Of a stretch of 64,000 nucleotides of DNA, positions 13,501 to 25,252 are shown one piece after another. Location: NCBI GenBank assembly GCA_949358305.1, contig OX442316.1, positions 11,718,001 through 11,782,000 on the forward strand, written 5' to 3'. The notes beneath the pieces were generated by a model. The model was given only the letters and a program-made list of their open reading frames with translations. It did no database searches and was not told the DNA's origin. How positions within the stretch are numbered: position 1 is the stretch's first letter; every line of letters starts with the position of its first letter. This stretch comes from Strigamia acuminata. Taxonomy: Eukaryota > Arthropoda > Chilopoda > Geophilomorpha > Linotaeniidae. The position numbers were made by a program, and so were the translations under genes.

Positions 13501-16500
13501 CGCATTCCTCATTTTTTTCTTTTTCTTGATGTAGTTGTTAGTCATTTCCACATAAAAAATATGAGCAAAGTGTTGTGCGTGATGTACCGTTGCGTACCCA
13601 ATGTCTAAGGTAGATCCATGTATTGATATTCGTCCATGCAGAAGCAAATAAACATATTACTCAGATCAGCGACTTTCACGACGATCTTATTGAACGAACA
13701 AGTAAATATTTTGTAAAAAAAATTACCTTTTTGGCTAAAGGCTTTTGTGGTTTAGGCGCTAGCAACGCCGGATGTTGAAACATACAAACATACAACTGGT
13801 CATGTCAAATTAAATAAAAGCCATTAAAAAAGATTATGTTAAAGGGAGCTTTTCCTAGTCCTCAAATGGGTCTGAGCGAAGCATTCTGCGTTGATCCACA
13901 GTTTATGGGCCCATTTCTGTGAATTTTATCGTCGCTGATCAAATGGTTGTATTATTTGCTTCTGATACATGTTGTAATTTTGGGTTTCAGAAACGGGGCA
14001 GTTACTGACATGATCGCCCTGTTTGTGAGTTACCATATTAAATTAAATAAATAATGCATGGTTATCTGTACATTGGTAGTATATGTAAGTTTTGACCTTT
14101 CTTCTTTGATCTGACGATTCCTTAAATAGAGTAATGATGGTTTTACAGAAATTTTGTAATCGTTAGTTTATTTAATAACGTAGACATGTGATATCTAGAC
14201 TGGCGGAAAATGCCATAAAATTATTTAACTTTTGACATGTGTGTAAGAAAATTAGTGAAAACTTAGCCAAGGAAATTGACAACCTTAAGGGAATCATGTC
14301 ACAAACTCGTTAATGTCTTAAGTGAATCGGCCAATAGAAAATGGGTGCAAACATTATTTGACTTGTGTTACAGATAATTAAAGCTGGATGTGCTAACATA
14401 AACATGCAATATGGAAGAATTAGACTTTTTTTTACTAAATAAACCGCTCTTTTGCATTTGCAAACAAATTTTGACCATTACAAAAGAGAAATGAAATAAA
14501 TATCTGCAATTTTAAGACTTTACTTGCAGTAAAAGAGAAACGTGAATTATTTCGAACAATTTGTTCATCGCAGCAGTTTTGTCACAATTTTTTGCGTACA
14601 TATTTTTTATGTGGCTCTAACTTTTAACGTTTTAACGTTTTCTTGAAGTGTGCAAATTCGAAAAACGAAAGAGATTCAATTTCCATTTGCACAGATAACC
14701 TACAGTAAAACAAATGATGGCGGAAACTACGTATATCAGGTACAGGTTTATACCAAACCATGACCAACCAACACACAATGTTGTGTTATCCATAATCCCA
14801 CTATACAGCAATCCAGATGACCAACCCTAACCTTCCGTCTTTCCAAAACCCTTTATAACATGCTACCCCCTTTAAATTACCGTACTTACTTTTTTCATAT
14901 TACTTTTTTTGATGTTAAATTGAAAACTGGAACCCGCCCTTGAAGGTTTATTATAAGGTGGTCATTTCGAATTGGCTAGAGGCATGGCGCCTGATGCAAT
15001 TTTGAGCTTTTGGTCTTTTTTTTTCTTTTTTCTCTTCCTTTTCTCGTTTCATATCATCACATATATTGTCTATTTAGTTCATGGCCACTTTCTTTTTATA
15101 TTGGTGTACAGGAATTATTACATTAATTCGATTTTATATCCTCTTTCGATAAAAGAACGTGGAAAAATGATGAAAATTTTTAATTTACTAAGCCGTCAAT
15201 CCTGCATTCCATCATGTCACTTATTGCATTTTTTTTTCTATTGGCAGCCGTATGAAATATAAAAAAAAAATCGATTCTTTGTGACTTTTGTCGGCTATTA
15301 ATACTTTCTCCTACTTTATTTATACAGACTTGTCACAAAGTATTAGTATGATTGATTTTACCGCACACAGTTGTTGGCCGTCTCAGTTTTAAAGGGAATG
15401 ATGAGTTTTGAACTGAGAATTTCATCGTTTATTTCGCACTAAAAATAATAATGTGATTTATGTCACTTTGGTTTTAAGTTCTAAGCTTATAAATGTCCAT
15501 CAAGGTATCGCTCGGGTGAGGTTTTGGCATTTATTTGTCAATGTCATTTGTCACAACATTTCAAATGCCGTGACAAGTTAAAGCTACACCTCACTATATA
15601 CCATGATTAGAAATGAAAAATTTATATCAAATTTAAATCTGATACTTTACTAAAGAATTAATTAGGAACTGCCCCCGGTATTTGCATGCTTTGCACGGGC
15701 GATAAAACGGTTCTAAATGAGTTAATAGAGCAGAATAAGAGGAAAATGTTTCTCGAGGGCCCTGCAGTTGAATCTATACCTTTATATGCGCATGTTATTT
15801 GTAAATTGTATGACTACTGAAGAAGAAGAATGTTTGTTTTATTAATCGTGTTGTTCAGATGCACTTTCAACCGCCTGGGTTTGTTTGTGCATATTTTATA
15901 AAAGTTATTATTCTACAACAAAGACAAAATGATCATATTTAACTGAAGCATACTTAGAAGTTTATATCACAATTAATGAATAAAAAAATCTGCAGTAAGA
16001 GTTCGTGTTTTAGCCTTTCAGAGAGACAAGTGCGGGTTTTTGTGAATATATTTGTAGATACATGAGAAATATCGATTAATAGTGGGATTTTAAAATCGAT
16101 TTTACGATTTGTGAAGATTGGATGATTTAATTAATTTCGAGGTTTTAAAGTTTCTTTTTGTTCGATATTTTTTTTTCTAATTTATCTTGCCTCTTGATTT
16201 TTTTTCTTATTACTGCTGATTAAAACTTACTTAGTTGAGTAATTAAAATCAATTGAGTACACGAGTTTACGTCGTATGAATCGAGGATACCATTTGTATG
16301 CATTAGAGTTTATTAGACAATCTCTATGTTGGACTACCGTAGTAAGAAGTTTCCGTCCTTGTTTTTTGTCGTTAGTTTGTTTTCAATTAGTTTGTGCCGG
16401 AGCGGATGCTTTTAACTTTTTGATTCTTTTTTCTAGTCGGGCACTGCATATTTACAGACATTTTAGCAGGCCTTCAAACACAACTTCGCTTTTTTTGTCG

Positions 16501-19500
16501 CCAACAGCTTAATGGTCTTGTGCCAAATGTTTGTGGCTGTCGCCTTCACTTATTGCGCTGTGTAACTGTTATTGATTCGCTGTGCCCTCTTAAGATTGAT
16601 GACGAATGCCCTTTTTTTTCTTTTTGTTATAGCTTGTAAAAGAAAAAACAGATTGTTTATTTCTTGAGAATTTAATTTGAAAAGTATTTATTTATGGCAT
16701 TTTTGTTTAACATTTGACAATGTTGTAATTAACAACTCGTTTTTATTTTTATTTTTTAAATTTTACATTAAGGTTTTAATCGTACATGGAAAATGTTTCA
16801 AATGAGATTAGTGAGGTAGAATAAATCAATGTAAGATTTGGAATTATGCAATTTGGGGAGATTTAGCATTCGCGAGTTGAAAAAGTGCCTTTCATTAACA
16901 GCATGATTACCGAGACTTTAGCCGTTCTTAATTGTAAGACAAAAGCAAGAGCTTTTCTGGGATTGAACCATCTGCAACAAACAATTAAAGCTCAAGATTT
17001 CATTCTGTGATTAATTGGAATTAATTATTAGAAAATAATTTCGATTAGAATCATTTCCCAATAGTTTACTGTGATAAAAACAGTTTGGTTTATATAACTT
17101 TGTAATTTGAAACAAAAAAGTAGGCCGTTCTTTTCTTTTTTTATATATTTTTTTTAAGTCGACATGTTTGCTGTCTGAGGCTCCACTTGATCGTAATCCT
17201 AGTTCACCCGTTTACTTAGAAGATTGAGTTTTTTTTTAAATCTTGATTGATTGCACATGATACTAGTACAACGCCTTGCCCAACGCCTTTTAAAATGAAC
17301 TTTAAACTTTTCTTAAAAGTTTTTTTTTTAACTTTTTCTTAATAACGAACCGGATGAACTGTTGAAATCGTTAAACAACACACAACAATTTAATATTTCT
17401 ATACTTGGCACTTTTTGGCACTTTTTGGTGGTTGGGATCCCTCGTATGCCGTGTCTAGACTCTACTTTATTTTGTACTATCAAACAATTCAGAACGTTTG
17501 TTAGTGTTGGAGTTGAAGATTTATTTTACTGGTTATTCTGCAGAATTAAGAGCAAAGGCGTCATTATGGGGATTTAGTTCCACTGCGCAATGGATTGCAG
17601 TTTTCCCGTTCCACATATTTATTAGAAACCTCCAGTTGGGGAGAATACTTTGGATTAAGTGCTAATATTATTGCTAGACGATCGTAATCAGGACACAACC
17701 AAATTAGTTTGTGTTCTATTTAAGCCCTTTTGCACGAGTCCAAGTGCAAGTGAAATGGTAAATAAATATTTAGTTTCTACTTGGAATTCTCGAATTGTAA
17801 TTGTCCCGTCACATTTCCTGCTAAAAGGATGTTTTCTAACACTTTCCATTAAACATTGATTAAAAATTTACAAACTGGAACTTCTTAGCAAAGGACACTG
17901 CATATACTGATATATTTATTGCACGGTTTGTTTTTAATGAGAAACGTTTTGAAAACAATTTATAGTCTTAAACGTAAAATGTAAAAAGAAAAAGAAAAAT
18001 GCAATGGTGACATGAAAAGATTTTTTTTTGTATTTTTTTATATGAATCGCTTGAGTTTTTCAACTTTTTGTATAAACAAGTTAAAGCTTTCTGTGGTAAA
18101 AGCAAGAAAGCGTGAACAAACTGCAAAGACTGGTTGAATTGGGATTGCAGATGTTGCCAGTGACGGAGGAAATAAATCCATGCATTTCTCATGCATTCAT
18201 AGGTTATGCATGCAAAAGCAATATCAATTTTTTCCATTTATTTTAATACCAAATTTAAATTATATTAAAAGCGAATAGAACTTCCTAAACTATTTAAATT
18301 ATGTGCAAATGGAAATTTTGTTAAAGAAAATTAATCTAACGTAATAAATTTCATGCAGGGGTTGTAATTAATGTGATCACATAATTTGTTAAAGGACCCA
18401 ACCTAAGGTAAAGGTAATATTTCCTTCGCGAAACAATAAATAACTAAAGGGTTCACGTACTGATAGAAATCACACTTAAATATCCACGAGTGCATGAAAC
18501 TTGTGATAGCAAAACAACAAGCCATAAATCATAAACCAATAATTTATAACCATAAACAAGCGACGTTATGGTATTTAAACAAATTCCATTATACCAAATT
18601 GCTCCAACTCAATTTAGTTGTCCATAAATCAAAATTTGGAAAATAAAATATGTTTTTTTTATCTTTTTTACACTTTTATTTTTAAATGAAATTTTAATTA
18701 AGTGAATAAGATGGGAAATAAATCAGGATATTATTTTTTCTTTAAAAAAAAAATAAACGTCTATCGTCAAGTAGCTCACATCGACACCCTCTAGCACATT
18801 TTATGCATTTGAAATTTCAATTTCAATTTTTTTTTTTGTAAATCTTTTTTTGCTGTTTGAATTCACAGAAAATGTATTTAATTTTTTAAATTTTTTACGG
18901 AGGAAAAAATTTGCTTCACTGTCATGCACATTTATTGGTTTGATTTTTATTAATTCACGATACAGTATAACTCTTAATTCCACAATAATAATTTCGCAAA
19001 TGCCTTAAAATTGCAATATAAAGTAAAATGTTTATTTATCAAAAAGCACTGCAATATTTTTTTTCTTCTTTTTTTTTCCTTTTTTTTCCTTTTTTTTTTC
19101 TTTTTGTTTTATTCTTTTGTCCCTTTTGATTTTTTTGTCTCCACTTTTCCACACTTCTTGCTTTGTGACAACACCTGACAGGAAACGGTGAAGAAACGAT
19201 CCCCATGTTGATGCTCAATCATTCGGATCGTGATGAGCTGCTGCATCCTCCACCTCGGAATTTGCCTCCTTTACAGCCGAGGCCACAACACTTCCTCGCT
19301 GAGAGAGCCCCTCCGCCCAGACTCATTGACTTGAGCTCCGATATCACTCCTGCAAAACCAACGGAAGAAACATGTGCCAATGTCACCATTTTCACTACCG
19401 CCACCGCCACCACTGCACAAGAGCAAACACAAGCTTCTACTTTTGGTCAGTATTTGTCACACACACAAGCCCAACTTTGTGCTTTATGCTAGTAAATGCA

Positions 19501-20524
19501 ACCGCTTTAGTTTAATTTCACGGGCTTCGGCTACTTGTTTAATCATGTATGCCCTTCCACTTAACCCGTTCTCAAGCTAATCTCGATGGGCAGTTGGTGC
19601 TGCGCCGAGTTTAATTTCACGCGCTGTGCTCGGGATGTGGCCGCTGTCGTAACTGACAAGTTTAGTTGAGCATGTTTAATGAGGCAACTGCTAAATTTGT
19701 CCATTCAAGAAGCTCACGTAGATTTTGTTTTAGATAGAAATAGACAGTTTCAGCATTTCAATGTGAGCTTTATATTTTTTATTTTTTATTTTTTTAAAAA
19801 AAAACTAGATAGAATTAGTTGTAGTTTTATTTTTGACACATTTTGATTTTTCAGGTGCTGCTGTGGCTATTAAATTGTAACAACTTCACGTCCAATAGTG
19901 CCATATTGTAGGTAGATACCACTATTTACACTCACTAATATTTCATGATCTGTACTTTCCTTTTACTCACGCTCTTCTCTTCTTTTCTCTTCTTTCCTGT
20001 TCTGTTAAACAAATAATTCAAAACTGTTTCTTTATTTATTTAAAAATGTAAGTGTGAATACCTGACAAAATCATGCGTCGTCTAAATGATGCTGAAAGCA
20101 TTTCCTTCTCTCTAGTGTACTTAAATCGCATGTACACCTCGTCGAGATGCATTTGTAAGTTGTAAAGAGTTAAATCTAATACTTTTCCTCTTTTTTTTCT
20201 ATAGGCATACTGGGAATGGGTATGAACGTGACGTTAAATCTCAATCCGAACGGAATGGCACTAAACACGGTGCATGTTACGTCTCCCAATTCTGCCTCAA
20301 CAGCGAATTCGACAACACCAACTACCACAGCTGTAGTAGCGCCATCATTAGGCCCTGTCGACTCCAACTCAACCCCCTCGACCCTCTTTACCCCTCCTGT
20401 GCAGGAGGCTCATTCCCCAAACTCCATTTCTTTGATTCCGATTCCGATTCCCCTCGATTCTAATTCCAAATCAGGTTCCTTAAAACATTCGCCTACAAGT
20501 CCGTGTGAATCTGGAGAAGGGTAG
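1575..20524 (+). CDS. Shawl: Shaw-family (Kv3) voltage-gated potassium channel, probably Shawl
   Basis: A delayed-rectifier-type K+ channel subunit of the plasma membrane. Coding exons are 1575-1859, 11220-11447, 11513-11883, 12924-13492, 19182-19445 and 20205-20524; all junctions are GT/AG and in frame, giving about 678 residues. The first two exons encode the T1 tetramerisation domain, with the HX5CX20CC zinc motif of non-Shaker Kv channels split across the first junction (residues about 72-101). Exon 3 starts with S1 and has a short S1-S2 loop with an NTT glycosylation site; this short loop and the KTHPDMRVP stretch fit Shawl better than Drosophila Shaw, which I recall as having a long loop. 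Exon 4 carries the S4 helix ([13 protein letters not shown]), the pore with TTVGYGD, and S6 with PVPVIV. The last two exons give a Pro/Ser/Thr-rich cytoplasmic tail. Exon 4 ends in phase 1 and two other short terminal exons could be used. The 9.4-kb first intron contains a copia element. Confidence 0.9.
2188..2549. mobile_element. MITE-like element with imperfect terminal inverted repeats
   Basis: The two ends are inverted copies: GTACCCCTTTCGC at 2188 answers GCGAAAGGGGTAC ending at 2549, and the match continues inward for about 60 bases through CGTTTTTCATTTT and GGCGAAATGGGAAT, with a 16-bp extra block in the left arm. Size about 362 bp. No coding capacity. It sits in the first intron of the channel gene. 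Target-site duplication is not clear. Confidence 0.65.
3644..3827. mobile_element. Short Tc1/mariner-superfamily-like MITE flanked by TA
   Basis: A 184-bp segment whose ends are inverted repeats (about 26 of 29 matching including the flanking TA): CAGTCAAAACTC on the left and the complement of GTTTCGATTG on the right, both followed inward by TTATAACGAATCGC. It is flanked on both sides by TA (3642-3643 and 3828-3829), the duplication made by this superfamily. The interior repeats TTCGTTATATCGA-type words. It lies 125 bp upstream of the copia element in the same intron. Confidence 0.7.
3953..4158 (+). repeat. 5' LTR of the copia element
   Basis: 206 bp, begins TGTTAAGT and ends GCATAACA. It shows no difference from the 3' LTR by eye. 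A TTTATT and related AT words occur inside; the exact transcription start and poly(A) site were not assigned. Confidence 0.95.
4159..4175 (+). other. Primer-binding site of the copia element
   Basis: Directly after the 5' LTR comes GGTTATGGGTCCAG, which is the complement of the anticodon-stem region of initiator methionine tRNA with one change. Copia is known to prime from an internal cut of this tRNA instead of its 3' end, and this site fits that mode. Confidence 0.8.
4679..7729 (+). pseudogene. copia gag-pol polyprotein, front part, ends in the duplication
   Basis: Open for 1016 codons from the ATG at 4679; the ATG at 4715 is the more usual-looking start. In order: gag (from about residue 13), a CCHC zinc knuckle with [14 protein letters not shown] near residue 230, the aspartic protease motif DSGA near 282, the integrase zinc and DDE core (HSD, TDN and NGISERLNR motifs), then reverse transcriptase through the YVDD box. 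Seventeen codons after YVDD the reading frame runs into the second copy of the internal duplication in the wrong frame and stops at 7729. RNase H is therefore missing from this frame. Host-genome mobile element; no host function suggested. Confidence 0.93.
5971..9386 (+). repeat. 1708-bp tandem duplication inside the copia element
   Basis: Bases 5971-7678 are repeated at 7679-9386 with an offset of exactly 1708; shadow ORFs in both copies translate identically, so the copies are near-identical or identical. The unit spans most of integrase through the RT YVDD box. The breakpoints share only AAA (7677-7679), so the event used 3-bp microhomology. 1708 is not a multiple of three, which causes the frame break. 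Confidence 0.95.
7695..10304 (+). pseudogene. copia gag-pol, back part (second integrase-RT copy plus RNase H)
   Basis: A second open frame of 869 codons. It repeats integrase and reverse transcriptase (second YVDD box) and continues into the real downstream part: the connection region, then RNase H with ADADWA, AEY and DNQ motifs and the KHID word near the end, stopping at 10304. The ATG at 7695 is only the first methionine in the frame; it lies inside the duplicated integrase and need not be used. A frameshift or recombination would be needed to connect it to gag. Confidence 0.9.
10305..10323 (+). other. Polypurine tract region before the 3' LTR
   Basis: The short stretch GGGTTTCAGGGGAAG between the gag-pol stop and the 3' LTR contains a purine run (AGGGGAAG) in the expected place for plus-strand priming. 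Short and imperfect, but the position is right. Confidence 0.65.
10324..10529 (+). repeat. 3' LTR of the copia element
   Basis: 206 bp, the same sequence as 3953-4158, followed by the target duplication ATTTG at 10530-10534. Confidence 0.95.
13639..13964. mobile_element. MITE-like inverted-repeat element
   Basis: CAGAAGCAAATAA followed by GATCAGCGAC at 13639-13675 is answered in reverse by GTCGCTGATC and TTATTTGCTTCTG ending at 13964. Arms are about 35-40 bases with small gaps; total about 326 bp. No coding capacity and no clear target duplication. It lies just upstream of a possible alternative terminal exon of the channel gene. Confidence 0.55.
13991..14013 (+). other. Possible alternative terminal exon of the channel gene
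   Basis: After GGGTTTCAG a phase-1 exon would read ETGQLLT then stop when joined to exon 4, giving a channel of about 491 residues, close to the length I recall for Drosophila Shaw. The acceptor looks fair (the tract before it has several G) and the phase fits, but such a short exon can arise by chance. Confidence 0.3.
19855..19880 (+). other. Possible alternative terminal exon of the channel gene
   Basis: After a good acceptor (TTTTGATTTTTCAG) a phase-1 exon would read GAAVAIKL then stop. It fits the phase of both exon 4 and exon 5. Weak on its own; listed because three terminal exons share the same phase. Confidence 0.25.
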
Positions 20525-23500
20525 ATTTCAATCTTGATCATTTCACCACCTTGCCACAAGATAGAGACACTTGATTGTCGCTTTCAGCTCTCTCCGTGTA
20601 CTTGGAGGGAAACACTAAATTAAAAATTTAACAGATATTTTATGTCAAACACAAGTCAATTTGGAAAATGCAAGAAAACTCGTAAATTTTAAATATTTAA
20701 AAATTATCTGAAATTTCTGTTGAATCTTCATATTACTTGTGCTTTGAGTGGCATCCAACCAACTTTGAATGAAATTGGTTGAGATAAATATATATTTTTT
20801 TTTAAATTAAAAAATTTTTTTTATTGTTTTAGACACATTTAAAATTTAAATGTTTTGCACTTGAAACTGCTGAAGCCACTTTGAGATTATGGTAACAAAA
20901 ATGATATTGAACTGCTAGACCTCTCCTTCCTACTGCAATGCGTTGCAGGAAAGCTAACAGAATGATCCTTTACTTTGTCCGTTCCGTTCCCTCACACGAA
21001 GAACTTACAATGACACTTATAGGAGAAAAAAATGACCACAGTTTATGTCCTAAATATTTTGAAATTTCAGGACTTTTTCTATAAAAATTCACACTTGAAT
21101 CAATCTAGTCAGGTCTAAAGATATTCTAACATTTTTCATTTTCATGTACCAGATTGAATGGCGAAAAGGACCTAATTAATCTATCTATTTTTGTAGATAA
21201 TTTCAATCATTTCTGGATTTTTTTCCAATGGCACTTTTAAATGGGATCTTAAAGAAAATTAGAATGTAATGTTACACTGTTAAGGCTAATTTAAATGTTC
21301 GGGCAGCTAATAACTTACTTTGGAACGGTATAAAAACCACCAGCAAGATGGAAACATTCCATCTTTGTGTATGTAAAAGCCACCAAGTGCTCGACTTTAA
21401 CAACAAAATATACTTCATACGACTATAATTGCTTGTTTTCCACATTTTCATTTGATTATTTATGAAGTTACGCAAATTGCAAGTTTGGGTTCCCATTAAC
21501 AGGAGGAGTTGGATGAGTTAAGAATTGTTTCTGAAAATTAAGTAATTTTTTTTTTTAATTTTGTATGTTTTGATTTGTTTGTTTGAATCGTGGATGAAGA
21601 CGTTTTAATTAACTAGATAAATAGTTTTAAGGACTGTTTTTATCTATCCTGCAAGCAATAATTAATGTATTTTAATTATTGTTTTTGTTTTATCAAAAAT
21701 GTTTATGGAAATATTTGAATTATTTGTTTTGTTCAGCGTTGGTTGTTAAATGTGCCGTTTTCAATGGGGACCAATGATCGAATTGAGTGGAAAGAGAAAG
21801 CAAAAATGATTATTATTATTAATATTATTATTATTATGACATGCATAAATACTTAAATTACACGTGCGATTACGTTAGCTTATAAGGAAGAAGGAAATTG
21901 TGGAATGATCAGTTATTGAAAGTGTTAATATTTCACTTTTATTTGTTAAAATGAACTATAAAATTTGCAAAATGCCCTATTTCCAATAAGCAGCACTACT
22001 TTTTTAATATCTGCAAATCGTGCACTTACAACTACTGTACATAATGTATATGTATATTATTTTGCAGGCTGCTTTTAAATGGTTTCATCTCTCACTTCTC
22101 TCACTTCCCACCCTCCACGCCTCCTCCCAAGTCATATCAGTGAATCAAGTTATAGATTGGTCAATACTGGTTTTATCTTTAATTGTTTAACTTTAAAACT
22201 TACATTAAATTTACTCACTGCCTCTTTCTTTGACATAAGAAACTTGAAAACGCATATTTTAGACATTTTAAATATGTTAGTTTAGTGATTTATTGATGTT
22301 TACGACTGAATTTCCAATTAGTTATCACCTCACTCACATTTTCTCACGTCAGTGTACATACAAATACATGAATATATAAATATATATTTAAAGGGAACGA
22401 AAAAAGTATATACTAAAGGAAATATTTAATATCATCACTTGGGTATGTTCACAATGATGCTTATTATTTTTATTGAATTACCTATTTGAAGAAGAAAAAA
22501 AAACCATTTGTAAGATGTTATGATTTTAACTAATTGGAAACCGTTTAACATATCAGAATTGTCATTGTTTTTTAAATTCCCCCTGCACATCCTCTTTTTT
22601 AATGTGTCTTTATAATCGAATTACAGATTCATGAAAATACATGAATTGAAAGTTTTTATACAATATTCTATTTGTTATTTTGGTCACAGCCTGCATCATC
22701 AATAGCTAAAATGTCTTATCATTTGAAATGCTAAGAAAGAATTTAATTGCCTGTATAACCAATTCCATAACCAACCTAAAATGAAAAAAAAGGAAACCAA
22801 AGGAACTTAATTAAGAGAATCAAGTTGGCATTACACAGTTGAAGGTTTGCTCTTCGACGGACATAAGATCTGTGATAAATTGATGTAGCAAATTATCCTC
22901 AACTAAAACGTGAATTTAATTACAATAACATAAAAACGTAAGTTATCTGAGAAACGAATGCATTCACTACTTGCCGTTACTGTGGCGGCGATAATTACGA
23001 AAACAACGAAAAAGAAACCAGTAATTTTTTTTCTTGTAATTTCTTTTTCTGTCGTTTAGTCATTTAGGAATAAGTAATTTCATTTATCACGTATCAGATT
23101 TGCATCAGTGCATGTAATTAGTAATAGATGATTTTGCAACTTACTTTGAGAATAATGTATCAAATTTAATAGCTGCTTAGCATGAGGTAATTTATCAAGA
23201 AAATTCTGAAACCACTTGTTAGATTTGTCTGACTATAACTACACTATTTGTAAATAAAGATTGCAATTTAAAACAAGTGTTGGTCGATTAATTTATTTTA
23301 TTTATTTCTTGACAATGTGCAATAAATTGAAAGAGCGCTTTTAGTATTAAGCCAGACTTCGTGCTGTAAATAGTAGATTTTAATTACAATTTTGTTATAC
23401 AATTCCAATAAACTCGATACAGCTAATACAATCAGAACCTTAAATTAATACTGAACAACTCTTGATAAACGAATAAACTATTTTTTCTTTTGCATTACTT

Positions 23501-23645
23501 TGTGTTTGACAGTTGAACGCAACAATTTGCTAACAGACGAGACTAGATTTGTTACTTGTTGAGATTACCTTGTAAAACGATATCATTTACAACTACTACG
23601 GCAGTATAGGAGGATAATAACAAACCAAAAATTACAATTAAGCTG
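20525..23645. other. Intergenic stretch, AT-rich, no gene seen
   Basis: Presumed 3' UTR of the channel gene at the left and the 3' end of the carrier gene at the right. It contains an ATT/TTA microsatellite near 21808-21838 and many homopolymer runs. The short ORF at 22079-22285 follows an acceptor-like TTTTGCAG at 22060-22067 but has no recognisable product. Confidence 0.6.
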
Positions 23646-24676
23646 CTACTTGGAATCATCATCGATTGGCATCAACTTCTTCAGCCATTCGTACGACGCG
23701 TTAATAATGCCCCACGACAATATAGCTCTGGTATAATTTAGATGGACGCCGTAAAACAACCTCCGTATGCTTCTGTCTCTTTCGTTGTAAATTGCCCAAA
23801 ATACGGTAAGGAATGACGGAAAAGGTCCGCTCACTTGTACTTGCATTCGTGTTTTCACCACATTAACTGGATAAAAAATTGTGCTTATTAGAGCTCCAAT
23901 TATAGCACCACTAATAAAATCTTCTATAAAATTTCCCAACATGTTTTCAGTTTTAGGCATAAATTCTCTAATTTCAGTTCTCAGTCCGAAAAACATCATG
24001 TTGCTGGGACCATTTCGTATTAGAATCGGAGTCAATCCACGAAAATATTCTTGAATACCATGCTGACGCAAAGATAAAATGGCGTGAAATGTATTTTTGT
24101 ATTTTAGATGGTACTTGTTGTCTTGAAGCAACGTTTGTATTCTTTCTAACGGTGTCAAGAGAGCTTCAACCGATCCTGCGAAAAATCCAGCTGTGCTGAC
24201 ACATACTCTTGGGTTTATTTGAGGAAAATTGGAATAAAGCATTTGTTGCGATTTGTCATACATTCCAAACATAATTGAAACGGAGAACGTTTTCTGTAAA
24301 AGTGGAGGGAGAATTCCTCGATACACGAAACTCACTCCCTCTATTTTAATTTGATCGAAAGCTGTGTGTGTTCCAACGCCATGCAACATCTTAAACATAA
24401 AAGTATGATTACATTATTTCAAACAAACCGATTCGAAAAATTCATTTCATCCGTTCTACCTGTCTGAACATAACCTTGTTGATAGGAAATGTAATTAGAA
24501 CATTTATAAAAGCTGCTCCCCAACCGCATACAAATTCACGAAGGGTACTTTGACCGACTGTGCTTAAACCGAGGGGATTTGCTACCACTCCTAAATTATT
24601 GTCTGCTGTTTAGATGCAGAAAACAAATAATATCATCACGAAAATTATACGGAATATTTAATTGCTTACGCGTCAT
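23646..24676 (-). CDS. SLC25A51: Mitochondrial carrier, SLC25A51/52-like (NAD+ carrier family)
   Basis: Inner-membrane carrier; vertebrate SLC25A51 brings NAD+ into the matrix. Exons on the minus strand: 24676-24670 (start codon and one base of codon 3), 24605-24460, 24389-23646; both junctions are in frame and the product is about 298 residues, the usual length. Visible landmarks are CGWGAAFINV and FPINKVMFRQ in the first repeat, YRGILPPLLQKT, TPLERIQTLLQD and YRGL-type FRGLTPILIRNG in the second, and FYPVNVVKTRMQ with WGIINASYEWL in the third. The P-x-(D/E)-x-x-(K/R) signature is altered (PINKVMF, PLERIQT, PVNVVKT) in the way typical of this subfamily. Shares a 576-bp upstream gap with ERGIC3, which runs the other way. 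Confidence 0.9.
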
Positions 24677-25252
24677 GTTTATTGTTTAAGATGGCAGAAA
24701 TAAATATATTCTGAGGCAGTCTTGTTCATTTCTTCATTCCTTCCTGAACGATCATCATCAGATCTGGTGCCAAAATTACACAATCTGGAAACATAAAACT
24801 TGCTTAAATAATATGCAAACGAGAATAAACATTGAAAAAAAATTGTTACCTTGAATAGAACATTTAATCTTCACTCTATTAATGTATGGAAATATTTTAC
24901 TTAAAATTTCTGGTGTTTGGCCACTTGAATTCAGTCGATGGCCTCAATCTCAACAGCGGCCATTTTCCGAATACAGTTACCGCCATCTAATGATAAAACG
25001 AAAACAAACTCTCGAGGTTAACTCTCTAAATAGTAAAAGAAATACAATTTCACATTGAATAAAAAGAAGGGAAAAATAAATGAATGTGTTTAATAATAGC
25101 AAATTTTAAATTTATCTAATCGATTGTTTCATGTACGTTCAAAAAGGTTTCTAGATTAGAGCCAGCACAGAACGGTACGATACTTCCTGTCGGCTGTCCG
25201 CGAATTCGAGAAACCATATGCATATTTCTGTTTTATTTAACTTGGAAGTAAA
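24677..25252. promoter_or_regulatory. Shared upstream region of the carrier gene and ERGIC3
   Basis: Two start codons face away from each other across 576 bp. The middle (about 24930-25010) is richer in GC and holds the words GGCCATTTTCCG and CCGCCATC, while the flanks are AT-rich. No TATA box stands out. A divergent promoter is inferred from the arrangement only. Confidence 0.5.

Larger units (their letters stand above)
13493..19181. other. Fourth large intron of the channel gene
   Basis: 5.7 kb of AT-rich intron. Apart from the inverted-repeat element at 13639-13964 and the possible terminal exon at 13991 I see only long T runs and short chance ORFs, including one at 14972-15262 that is phenylalanine-rich because of T runs. 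Confidence 0.6.

Noticed and set aside
14972-15262. 96-codon Phe-rich frame in the channel intron
   Set aside because: Produced by T runs; no promoter, motif or splice evidence.
15519-15594. Small palindrome-like stretch with GTGAGG/CCTCAC ends
   Set aside because: Arms match poorly after the first six bases; not convincing as an element.
21808-21838. ATT/TTA microsatellite
   Set aside because: Ordinary simple repeat in an intergenic region.
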